Shown piece by piece: positions 1 to 4,322 of a stretch of DNA of 9,250 nt. The stretch spans positions 1 through 9,250 of the forward strand of contig CAZZCX010000030.1 of the NCBI GenBank assembly GCA_964653195.1, in the 5' to 3' direction. Every line of letters begins with the position of its first letter. Within the stretch, counting starts at the first letter, position 1. This DNA is from CAYMDS01 sp964653195 (lineage in GTDB: Bacteria > Patescibacteriota > Microgenomatia > Levybacterales > UBA12049). The position numbers were made by a program, and so were the translations under genes. The notes under the pieces are model-generated. The model was not told the origin of the DNA. It searched no databases and was given only the letters and a program-made list of their open reading frames with translations.

Positions 1-55
1 GGCTAGTCTTCTTTTATGAAGGCATAGCCGTGCACCGACTGGTGCGCGGCGGAGG
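1..55 (-). repeat. 55-bp repeat, copy 1, at the 3' end of tRNA-Ser(GGA)
   Basis: Identical over 55 bases to 1700-1754. Read on the minus strand, it starts with the last five bases of the tRNA acceptor stem and continues into the trailer. The plus strand can fold into two adjoining hairpins: GGCTA (1-5) with TAGCC (25-29) enclosing CTTC/GAAG, and GCCG/CGGC enclosing GCACC-GACT-GGTGC (27-50). No T-run follows either hairpin on the minus strand, so it is not an ordinary intrinsic terminator. One minus-strand frame reads out of the tRNA to a TAG and ends in GYAFIKED. The copy begins at the window edge, so its true outer boundary is unknown. Confidence 0.9.
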
Positions 56-137
56 TGGCGAGATTCGAACTCGCGAGAACATTGCTGCTCAACAGCATTT
101 CCAGTGCTGCGCCATAGACCAACTAGGCGACACCTCC
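51..137 (-). tRNA. tRNA-Ser(GGA)
   Basis: The minus strand folds as a class II tRNA. The acceptor stem is GGAGGTG/CACCTCC, the anticodon stem-loop is CAGCA-CTGGAAA-TGCTG with anticodon GGA, there is a long variable arm as expected for serine, and the T arm is GCGAG-TTCGAAT-CTCGC. The discriminator base is G (position 50), and CCA is not encoded because the next bases are CCG. It reads UCC/UCU codons. A TATAAT box with an upstream TGC lies 12 bases before the 5' end. Confidence 0.97.
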
Positions 138-148
138 AAAGTCAGTAA

Positions 149-157
149 ATTATAGCA
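149..157 (-). promoter_or_regulatory. Extended -10 promoter of tRNA-Ser(GGA)
   Basis: On the minus strand, TGC-TATAAT matches the extended -10 form (TGn-TATAAT). It ends 11 bases before the tRNA 5' end, so the primary transcript should start a few bases upstream of the tRNA. No good -35 box is visible, which an extended -10 tolerates. It overlaps the zone of the divergent promoter at 166-171. Confidence 0.6.
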
Positions 158-165
158 TTACGTTG

Positions 166-171
166 TATAAT
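166..171 (+). promoter_or_regulatory. -10 box of the EEP-family gene, leaderless arrangement
   Basis: A perfect TATAAT stands six bases before the ATG at 178. Transcription should therefore start at or next to the start codon, and there is no Shine-Dalgarno sequence. The -35 region is weak. It is divergent from, and within 12 bases of, the tRNA-Ser(GGA) -10 box. Confidence 0.55.
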
Positions 172-177
172 ATTCGA

Positions 178-935
178 ATGAATTCTGAGCGTGGGTTAAG
201 ACTTACTTCTTTAAACATTGAAGGACAACAACACCTTAATCTTGTTTTACCTTTTTAAGGAAACAAAGATCAGATGTGATTTGTCTTCAGGAAGTATTGG
301 AGGCTGATATTCATGAAATTCAAGAAGCTACTGGTACAAATGTTGTAGAATATGTGCCATTAGTGCAATTTCAAGGCCCAAATAACGCACGCATGCCTGA
401 AGTCTCTAGGTGGGGTATACTATATTTAGTCAAAAGGAGTCTTGAAGTTGTGAATCCAAAGGTAGATTTCTATAAAAAAGATTCTCCTCAGCTGCCAATC
501 TATACTCCTCAGGATCCAAATTGTGTAGATAGAGCTTTACTTGCAGCTACCATTATAAAAAATGGCAAGCAGTATAGAGTCATTACCACTCATTTTACCT
601 GGTCTCCGAATGGGCAACCAATACCTGAGCAGGAAAGTAATATGCAGACTCTCTTAAGTTTATTAAAAAAAGAAGATGAATTTGTGCTTTGTGGTGACAC
701 AAACGCTCCAAGAGGTGGGAAAATCTGGAATATGATCGAGTCAAATTATCATGACAACATCCCGAAGCGTATCCAAACTACAATTGATCGAACTATGCAT
801 AAGTCATCAAGTGTTGGAGATTATGTCGTAGACTGTTTTTTTTCAACTCAGCAATATAAAGCGAGAAGAGTAGAGGTTGCAAATGGTGTCAGTGACCACA
901 TGGCTATTAGTGGTGTTATATATAGAAGTAGTTAG
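178..935 (+). CDS. Endonuclease/exonuclease/phosphatase (EEP) family protein, frameshifted near the N-terminus
   Basis: A metal-dependent phosphodiesterase or phosphatase of the EEP (exonuclease III/DNase I-like) superfamily. The substrate cannot be read from the sequence. From the ATG at 178 the frame opens as MNSERGLRLTSLNIEG and hits TAA at 256-258. Adding one T to the five-T run at 252-256 joins it to the long downstream frame (open from 276) and gives a 252-residue protein. With that correction the family signatures appear in order: SLNIE (N13), CLQE (E39), TTHF (H139), GDTN (D174, N176), VVDCFF (D219) and SDH (D240, H241). The length is normal for compact family members. The intact motifs downstream suggest a sequencing indel or a very recent mutation rather than old decay. 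If the indel is real, translation might start at GTG 276 and would lose N13. The stop lies two bases from the stop of the convergent Nudix gene. Family assignment is confident; the biological role is unknown. Confidence 0.85.
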
Positions 936-937
936 AT

Positions 938-1354
938 TCAGATATACAAAAGAGCTTCCTGAAAAACGTTTTTATCATTTTGATAAGTTAGCTTTTCCAA
1001 TACATTATTTATTCTTACCCATTCTACATTCTCCATCTCCAAATCATGCTGGCCAATATCTCCGCCTATATATTCCATAAGGAAATAATATACGGTTTTT
1101 TTTCGCTTTTCTCCTTCCCATACATACCAGTATGTTATGGGTGTTAAGGGTTTTATAATTTTTGCATCAATTCCTGTTTCTTCCTTAACTTCTCTTATTG
1201 CTGCGTCTTCTTTTTTTTCACCTTTTTTCTTATCTCCGATATGGCCTTTTGCAAAAACCCAACCATGGTGCCCCGAGTGCTGCGCCAATAGAATGAAGGT
1301 TTCATTTTTTTCTTTTTTATAAACTATTCCTCCAGCTGAAAATTCAAATCGCAT
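938..1354 (-). CDS. Nudix hydrolase
   Basis: A 138-residue, single-domain, cytoplasmic Nudix hydrolase that would cleave a nucleoside diphosphate linked to another moiety. The Nudix box fits the GX5EX7REUXEEXGU pattern exactly at residues 40-62: G40, E46, R54-E55, E58-E59, G61-I62. The metal-binding glutamates are therefore all present. The N-terminal FSAGGIVYKK strand, followed by LLAQHSGHHGWVFAKGHIG, resembles the small MutT/diadenosine-tetraphosphatase type, but the substrate is a guess. The ATG lies eight bases after a TATAAT box, with no Shine-Dalgarno. It converges on the EEP-family gene with a two-base gap, leaving no room for a separate terminator. It is one of two Nudix genes in the window, and the two proteins are not close copies. 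Confidence 0.93.
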   Translation of the reverse strand: MRFEFSAGGIVYKKEKNETFILLAQHSGHHGWVFAKGHIGDKKKGEKKEDAAIREVKEETGIDAKIIKPLTPITYWYVWEGEKRKKTVYYFLMEYIGGDIGQHDLEMENVEWVRINNVLEKLTYQNDKNVFQEALLYI

Positions 1355-1362
1355 ATGTATTT

Positions 1363-1368
1363 ATTATA
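1363..1368 (-). promoter_or_regulatory. -10 box of the first Nudix gene
   Basis: The minus strand reads TATAAT, ending eight bases before the ATG at 1354. This fits a leaderless transcript. The -35 region is poor: TTCACA is present but only 13 bases upstream. Confidence 0.5.
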
Positions 1369-1395
1369 ATAGTTTTTGATCTGTGAATTTTTTGG

Positions 1396-1469
1396 TACAC
1401 CCGAGAGGACTTGAACCTCCACTCGTCAGATCCGGAATCTGATGCTTTATCCAATTAAGCTACGGGTGC
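1396..1469 (-). tRNA. tRNA-Arg(CCG)
   Basis: Class I tRNA on the minus strand. The acceptor stem is GCACCCG/CGGGTGT with a G-U first pair, the discriminator is A, the anticodon stem-loop is TCAGA-TTCCGGA-TCTGA with anticodon CCG, and the T loop is TTCAAGT. It reads CGG codons. CCA is not encoded. No clear -10/-35 pair lies directly upstream, so it may be transcribed from the tRNA-Arg/tRNA-Ser unit further upstream on the same strand. Confidence 0.96.
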
Positions 1470-1606
1470 GTATTAGTATTGGTCTCAAGATTCTTGTGTG
1501 AAACATTGGATCACCATTGTAATTCACAAAGAGGATCTTGTCTGCCAAAGATCGCCTATTTTTCAAAGATAAACTTTCGGGATCTTTATTTATTTTCATG
1601 AATGAA

Positions 1607-1661
1607 AGTCGCCATAGCCTTTGCTTTAGCGACTGAAGGGGACGTACCAGTCGTATATCCC
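1607..1661. other. Cluster of overlapping hairpins between tRNA genes
   Basis: Two strong foldings sit side by side. At 1607-1634 a 12-base arm, AGTCGCCATAGC, pairs with GCTTTAGCGACT across a four-base loop, with one mismatch and one G-T pair. At 1639-1661, GGGA-C-GTAC pairs with GTAT-A-TCCC around the loop CAGTC. A third pairing, GACTG (1631-1635) with CAGTC (1648-1652), would compete with both. The surrounding 1470-1699 has no convincing gene. It may be a structured RNA, tRNA-operon spacer structure or a decayed gene; I do not recognise it. Confidence 0.45.
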
Positions 1662-1699
1662 GCACGCACTTCTGTTAGATGCAGGTTATTATATATTTA

Positions 1700-1754
1700 G
1701 GCTAGTCTTCTTTTATGAAGGCATAGCCGTGCACCGACTGGTGCGCGGCGGAGG
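1700..1754 (-). repeat. 55-bp repeat, copy 2, at the 3' end of tRNA-Ser(CGA)
   Basis: Perfect copy of 1-55, again overlapping the last five bases of a tRNA-Ser gene in the same orientation. Outside the 55 bases the two loci diverge at once: the tRNA bodies differ, and this copy is followed by ATATATTTA on its outer side. Identity that stops inside the acceptor stem of two different tRNAs is more than shared tRNA ancestry would produce. Confidence 0.9.
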
Positions 1755-1833
1755 GTACAGGATTTGAACCTGTGTAGGGATTGCTCCCTCGAGTTTTCGA
1801 AACTCGTGCAATTGGCCACTATGCGAACCCTCC
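1750..1833 (-). tRNA. tRNA-Ser(CGA)
   Basis: Class II tRNA on the minus strand. The acceptor stem is GGAGGGT/ACCCTCC, the anticodon stem-loop is CGAGT-TTCGAAA-ACTCG with anticodon CGA, there is a long variable arm, and the T arm contains GGTTCAAATCC. It reads UCG codons. The discriminator is G and CCA is not encoded (CCG follows). It lies seven bases downstream of tRNA-Arg(GCG), so the two are almost certainly cut from one transcript. Confidence 0.97.
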
Positions 1834-1840
1834 AATTTTG

Positions 1841-1914
1841 TACTCCCGGTGAGACTTGAACTCACAACCTTTGGATCCGCAATCCAATGCTCTATCCAAT
1901 TAAGCTACGGGAGC
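1841..1914 (-). tRNA. tRNA-Arg(GCG)
   Basis: Class I tRNA on the minus strand. The acceptor stem is GCTCCCG/CGGGAGT, again with a G-U first pair, and the discriminator is A. The anticodon stem-loop is TTGGA-TTGCGGA-TCCAA with anticodon GCG, and the T loop is TTCAAGT. The D arm matches that of tRNA-Arg(CCG) closely. The anticodon begins with G rather than the A (inosine) that most bacteria use for the CGN box. CCA is not encoded. It is the first gene of the pair with tRNA-Ser(CGA). Confidence 0.95.
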
Positions 1915-1922
1915 GTGAGAGT

Positions 1923-1952
1923 ATTTTAAACTATTAGAGATATAAGTGGCAA
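1923..1952 (-). promoter_or_regulatory. Promoter of the tRNA-Arg(GCG)/tRNA-Ser(CGA) unit
   Basis: On the minus strand TTGCCA (1952-1947; five of six bases match TTGACA) is followed after 18 bases by TAAAAT (1928-1923). The -10 box ends eight bases before the tRNA 5' end, the expected place for a stable-RNA promoter. Confidence 0.55.
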
Positions 1953-1953
1953 A

Positions 1954-2556
1954 TTAACTGGAATGCGCATCATCTAAGGGAAAAGTTTTTAATAACCAAT
2001 CACCTGCGCGTTCAGAATAACTGCTTCTAACCACTTCACGAAATGGAAGAAATGATATTAGAGTCACGCGCATTCTTTCCTTGGAAATACCCCCCAGCAT
2101 CATTATAAGTTCTCCCGGGAAATAATTTTTCGTACGAATATGAAGGATATCCTCACCAAAACGTTTTTTAAAATAAAAGTCGTATAATTCCTGCCAAAGA
2201 TAAAAGTGGTCATCCATAGCTATTCCTTCAGTACTGATACTGTAATGGTTATTTTGCGGTGGGGTACTGGCAAGAGCAAATGATACAAATGCAATTGAGA
2301 TAACAACAAGCATCAAGGCATATTGGGAAAAAAGGAAAAGTATTATAAGAATTGTGCCTGTCAAAAGTAGTATATTTACATAATAAGCCTTTTGTCTTTT
2401 CTTATAAGGCCTACTCGCAGCTGTCCATTCTAGAAGAGTCTTAACATCATTCATGTGAAAGTTTTCTTCGTGATTGGGGTAGTTATCCGTTGATGTAGGA
2501 TGTGTATCTATCTTTGTTGAATCCTTATGAATAGTGTGGGGATTTTTGTGCTGCAT
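1954..2556 (-). CDS. Two-helix membrane protein of unknown function
   Basis: A 200-residue protein with two adjacent hydrophobic segments (about 60-76 and 78-97) and a C-terminal cytoplasmic-type domain. The order of features (EWTAASRP-YKKR before the first helix, the helical hairpin, LASTPP after it, then strands containing ISTEGIAMDDHFYLWQEL) resembles conserved CPR membrane proteins I remember, but no function is known to me. The first 34 residues are polar, His/Asn/Thr-rich and look unstructured. An internal ATG (residue 35, MNDVKTLLEW, at 2454) would start exactly at the conserved-looking part, so the true start is uncertain. A TTGACT/TATAGA pair upstream of 2556 slightly favours the longer form. 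It is divergent from tRNA-Ser(TGA). Confidence 0.8.
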   Translation of the reverse strand: MQHKNPHTIHKDSTKIDTHPTSTDNYPNHEENFHMNDVKTLLEWTAASRPYKKRQKAYYVNILLLTGTILIILFLFSQYALMLVVISIAFVSFALASTPPQNNHYSISTEGIAMDDHFYLWQELYDFYFKKRFGEDILHIRTKNYFPGELIMMLGGISKERMRVTLISFLPFREVVRSSYSERAGDWLLKTFPLDDAHSS

Positions 2557-2622
2557 ATATTCACTCTATATTCTTTTATACAAGCAGTCAAGCTCATATC
2601 AGTCGATTCATACTGTTAAATT

Positions 2623-2631
2623 TGGTACAAT
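2623..2631 (+). promoter_or_regulatory. Extended -10 promoter of tRNA-Ser(TGA)
   Basis: TGG-TACAAT matches the TGn extended -10 form and ends eight bases before the tRNA 5' end at 2640. No strong -35 is visible. Confidence 0.55.
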
Positions 2632-2639
2632 ACTCGCAC

Positions 2640-2735
<96 letters not shown>

Positions 2736-2750
2736 AGATATACATAATTT

Positions 2751-2969
2751 ATGCGGAGACGAATTCTATATCTCTTTATCATTTTTCTCTTATTGTGTAT
2801 TGTTTTTACATATGCAACTAAGACTTGCTATACGGCAATAGGACCATTGGGAGATTGTCCTCAACCTATATTTTATTATGAGCTAGTACTTAGTCCTGTA
2901 GTTGCTATCATGCTTTCCGTAGTAACAGAAGGTGTTTTAAGATTATTGAAAAATAAACTTAATTATTAA
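2751..2969 (+). CDS. Small membrane protein, unknown function
   Basis: A 72-residue protein with a basic start (MRRR) and two hydrophobic segments, about 4-21 and 46-62. The short loop between them holds Cys26 and Cys36 (CYTAIGPLGDC), which could form a disulfide outside the membrane. The first segment also has Cys16 but no lipobox. I do not recognise a family. It begins just after tRNA-Ser(TGA) with no Shine-Dalgarno, so it is either leaderless or read through from the tRNA. The basic-hydrophobic-polar pattern is more protein-like than chance. The gene is followed by a degenerate terminator-like sequence at 2975-2997. Confidence 0.6.
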   Translation: MRRRILYLFIIFLLLCIVFTYATKTCYTAIGPLGDCPQPIFYYELVLSPVVAIMLSVVTEGVLRLLKNKLNY

Positions 2970-2974
2970 CTTAC

Positions 2975-2997
2975 ACCAAAAACCCCGCAAGCTTAGT
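2975..2997. repeat. Half copy of the terminator at 3658-3691
   Basis: Twenty-two of 23 bases match 3658-3680: the A-run, the CCCCGC arm and the loop CTTAGT. The opposite GCGGGG arm is missing, replaced by TTTCGCATTTAAAT. A stable hairpin is no longer possible, so it looks like a terminator that lost one arm or an incomplete duplication of the one at 3661-3691. Confidence 0.7.
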
Positions 2998-3068
2998 TTC
3001 GCATTTAAATATTTTTTAAAATCTAATACTATTCTCCCCCTGCGATAGACCAAATAAATATTATGAGC

Positions 3069-3074
3069 TATAAT
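3069..3074 (+). promoter_or_regulatory. -10 box of the DUF1003-like gene
   Basis: A perfect TATAAT stands 11 bases before the ATG at 3086, giving a leader of only a few bases. No Shine-Dalgarno is present. Confidence 0.5.
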
Positions 3075-3085
3075 GCCTATAAATA

Positions 3086-3454
3086 ATGGCTAATAAGAGA
3101 ACAAAAAAAGTTGATTTATCCGAAAAACTTACGAACTGGATTGGTACCAAAACCTCAATCATCATTCATACAATTTCTTTTATTGGTATTTTTGCTCTGA
3201 CATTTTTCGGGTTCACTACTAATCAAGTTTTATTAATTTTGACAACATTTCTCTCAATCGAAGCTATTTATCTGGCTATTTTTATTCAAATGACTGTTAA
3301 TAGGCAAAGTGAGGATATTGAGGAAATCCAGGAAGATGCAGAAGAAGAAGATGTACACGATGAAGAAGTAAAGAAAACACTACAGACTATTGAAAGGCGA
3401 CTTAACAGACTACAGAGAGACTTAAGTGTGCTAAAAAAGAAAGGATTACTTTAA
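3086..3454 (+). CDS. DUF1003-like membrane protein with C-terminal coiled coil
   Basis: A 122-residue integral membrane protein. The N-terminus has an amphipathic stretch ending in NWIGTKTSII. Two transmembrane helices follow (about 25-42 and 46-68), then a highly charged tail (about 74-118) with an acidic run and heptad-like leucines (LQTIERRLNRLQRDL), which suggests a coiled coil. The W-x-G-T/S entry, the SIEAIYLAIFIQ second helix and the NRQ motif directly after it match the layout of DUF1003 proteins. That match is from memory and approximate. The function of the family is not established. It appears to be a single-gene unit starting near the -10 box. Confidence 0.82.
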   Translation: MANKRTKKVDLSEKLTNWIGTKTSIIIHTISFIGIFALTFFGFTTNQVLLILTTFLSIEAIYLAIFIQMTVNRQSEDIEEIQEDAEEEDVHDEEVKKTLQTIERRLNRLQRDLSVLKKKGLL

Positions 3455-3517
3455 TTGTTAGATATGTTTAATTTTAAAAAAGTTACAATATCGTCCCATG
3501 CTCCTCGTAATGTAATA

Positions 3518-3533
3518 TCCCACTTTCGTGGGA
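3518..3533. other. Perfect short hairpin in the intergenic region
   Basis: TCCCAC-TTTC-GTGGGA is a six-pair stem with a four-base loop, 64 bases after the DUF1003-like stop. No T-run follows on either strand, so it is not a classical terminator. It may stabilise an mRNA 3' end or act as a binding site. The surrounding stretch to 3660 also has a direct repeat TGAGACGTTT (3544-3553 and 3641-3650) and a plus-strand TATAAT at 3557-3562. Confidence 0.4.
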
Positions 3534-3660
3534 AAAACACCGCTGAGACGTTTACTTATAATGTAAATAATTCTTCATAATTTCAAGCGACATTGTATTT
3601 AAAGTGGTGATATTCGCTTACTAATTCCACTTGAAACTATTGAGACGTTTTAAGAAAACC

Positions 3661-3691
3661 AAAAACCCCGCAAACTTAGTGCGGGGTTTTT
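3661..3691. terminator. Bidirectional intrinsic terminator (hsp20 side on the minus strand)
   Basis: AAAAACCCCGC pairs perfectly with GCGGGGTTTTT across a nine-base loop, so the GC core is followed by a T-run on both strands. On the minus strand it lies 22 bases after the hsp20 stop and should end that transcript. On the plus strand it would stop transcription coming from the DUF1003-like gene, 206 bases away, or from a start within the gap. Confidence 0.92.
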
Positions 3692-3713
3692 TGATACTAA
3701 TTTTTAATTAGTC

Positions 3714-4139
3714 TTATTTGCCTTTTTTGGCTACAGTTATTTTTTTTGGAGGAGTTTTTGCGACCTTTTTGAACGTAAGATGCAATACTCCATTCTCCAA
3801 ATCAGCGACAGGTTCGTTATCTGATACTACTCCTTCAGGTAGTCGGAATGAGTAATTAAATGATTGCTGCATAGAGGTCATAAAGTAACGTTTTTTATCA
3901 CTTTCTTCTTTTTCCTCCTGCTTGACTGCACTAATTCTCACTACTCCTTTATCGATTGAAACATCGATTCTATCTTCGGGTATACCTGGTACTGCTGCTT
4001 GCGCGACAATTGTGTCAGCAGTCTCGTAGATATTTAGACCCTGGCCTGCTAATCTAGAGAGGCCTGGGAAGGTAGGAAGATCCCAGTCATCATCGAGCAT
4101 ATTTTGTAGATTCCAGGGGTTCCATCTAATTAATGCCAT
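3714..4139 (-). CDS. Small heat shock protein, HSP20/alpha-crystallin family
   Basis: An ATP-independent chaperone that holds unfolding proteins and forms oligomers in the cytoplasm. I start it at the ATG at 4139 (MALIRWNPW, 141 residues), because GGAGGTG sits nine bases upstream. An in-frame TTG at 4157 would place the start inside the ribosome-binding region. The N-terminal arm (1-34) is Trp-rich. The alpha-crystallin domain runs from about 35 to 124 (NIYETADTIVAQAAVPG) and ends with the diagnostic GVLHLTF at 117-123. The C-terminal tail carries I134-T-V136, an I-x-I/V-type motif for inter-subunit docking, then a Lys-rich end. The gene is monocistronic, with a terminator 22 bases downstream and a CIRCE-like promoter about 140 bases upstream, so heat induction by release of HrcA is likely. 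Confidence 0.96.
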   Translation of the reverse strand: MALIRWNPWNLQNMLDDDWDLPTFPGLSRLAGQGLNIYETADTIVAQAAVPGIPEDRIDVSIDKGVVRISAVKQEEKEESDKKRYFMTSMQQSFNYSFRLPEGVVSDNEPVADLENGVLHLTFKKVAKTPPKKITVAKKGK

Positions 4140-4148
4140 AAGCTTTTT

Positions 4149-4177
4149 CACCTCCAATCTTTCGCTGTTGCGAAGAT
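4149..4177 (-). promoter_or_regulatory. Shine-Dalgarno site and adjoining leader hairpin of hsp20
   Basis: GGAGGTG (4155-4149) lies nine bases before the ATG and is one of only two clear Shine-Dalgarno sites in the window. One base upstream is a hairpin (4177-4157) in which ATCTT-CGC pairs with GCG-A-AAGAT around AACA: eight pairs with one bulged A. It does not cover the Shine-Dalgarno itself. It may keep the site open or stabilise the mRNA, and I cannot tell whether it responds to temperature. Confidence 0.6.
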
Positions 4178-4262
4178 ACTATAATTCTAGAACTTAATAC
4201 TTTACAATAAGCATCTCAGTTTTGTTATAGACGTATATATTTATAGCTTAAAGTTCAATATT

Positions 4263-4279
4263 CTTATGAGTATCATAAG
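4263..4279. promoter_or_regulatory. Perfect 7-3-7 palindrome beside the CIRCE-like site
   Basis: CTTATGA-GTA-TCATAAG is a perfect inverted repeat just downstream (in the hsp20 direction) of the likely transcription start. Its right part, TATCATAAG (4271-4279), recurs exactly at 4293-4301 inside the CIRCE-like element, 22 bases away, about two helical turns. It could be a second operator or, in RNA, a small leader hairpin. Confidence 0.45.
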
Positions 4280-4280
4280 A

Positions 4281-4307
4281 TTAGCAATAAGATATCATAA
4301 GTGCTAA
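4281..4307. promoter_or_regulatory. CIRCE-like operator (HrcA binding site) for hsp20
   Basis: TTAGCAATA-N9-AAGTGCTAA has the exact 9-9-9 geometry of the CIRCE consensus TTAGCACTC-N9-GAGTGCTAA and matches 15 of its 18 arm positions. CIRCE is bound by the heat-shock repressor HrcA. The element overlaps the spacer and -10 box of the minus-strand promoter at 4289-4318, where bound repressor would block RNA polymerase. hrcA itself is not in the window. Confidence 0.72.
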
Positions 4308-4318
4308 TTTGTTGTCAA
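4289..4318 (-). promoter_or_regulatory. Sigma-70-type promoter of hsp20, overlapped by CIRCE
   Basis: The minus strand carries a perfect TTGACA (4318-4313), an 18-base spacer, and TATCTT (4294-4289). Transcription from about 4282 would give a leader of roughly 140 bases. A weaker TTGTAA-18-TATAGT pair lies closer to the gene, near 4180-4210, and could be a second start. The TTGACA lies just upstream of the GDT1-like gene's end (4323), so the promoter fills the gap between the two genes. Confidence 0.65.
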
Positions 4319-4322
4319 GAGA

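Noticed and set aside
877..1080. Plus-strand ORF of 67 codons
   Set aside because: It overlaps the end of the EEP-family gene and runs antisense to the Nudix gene; both have clear family motifs, and this one has none.
1137..1322. Plus-strand ORF of 61 codons
   Set aside because: Lies wholly antisense to the first Nudix gene, including its Nudix box; low-complexity Phe/Ser sequence from antisense Lys/Glu codons.
1447..1665. Minus-strand ORF of 72 codons taken as a gene
   Set aside because: It ends inside tRNA-Arg(CCG), its beginning is a hairpin, and no family is recognisable. The region is reported as a structure or possible relic instead.
1..1754. A complete integrative element between the two 55-bp repeats
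   Set aside because: There is no integrase, relaxase, replication or phage-type gene in the block, and it contains ordinary tRNA and housekeeping-type genes. It is kept only as a hypothesis in the findings.
3518..3533. Terminator of the DUF1003-like gene
   Set aside because: The hairpin is perfect but is followed by A-rich sequence on the plus strand, not by a T-run.
4140..4157. TTG start extending HSP20 by six residues
   Set aside because: The extension overlaps the GGAGGTG ribosome-binding site that serves the ATG at 4139.
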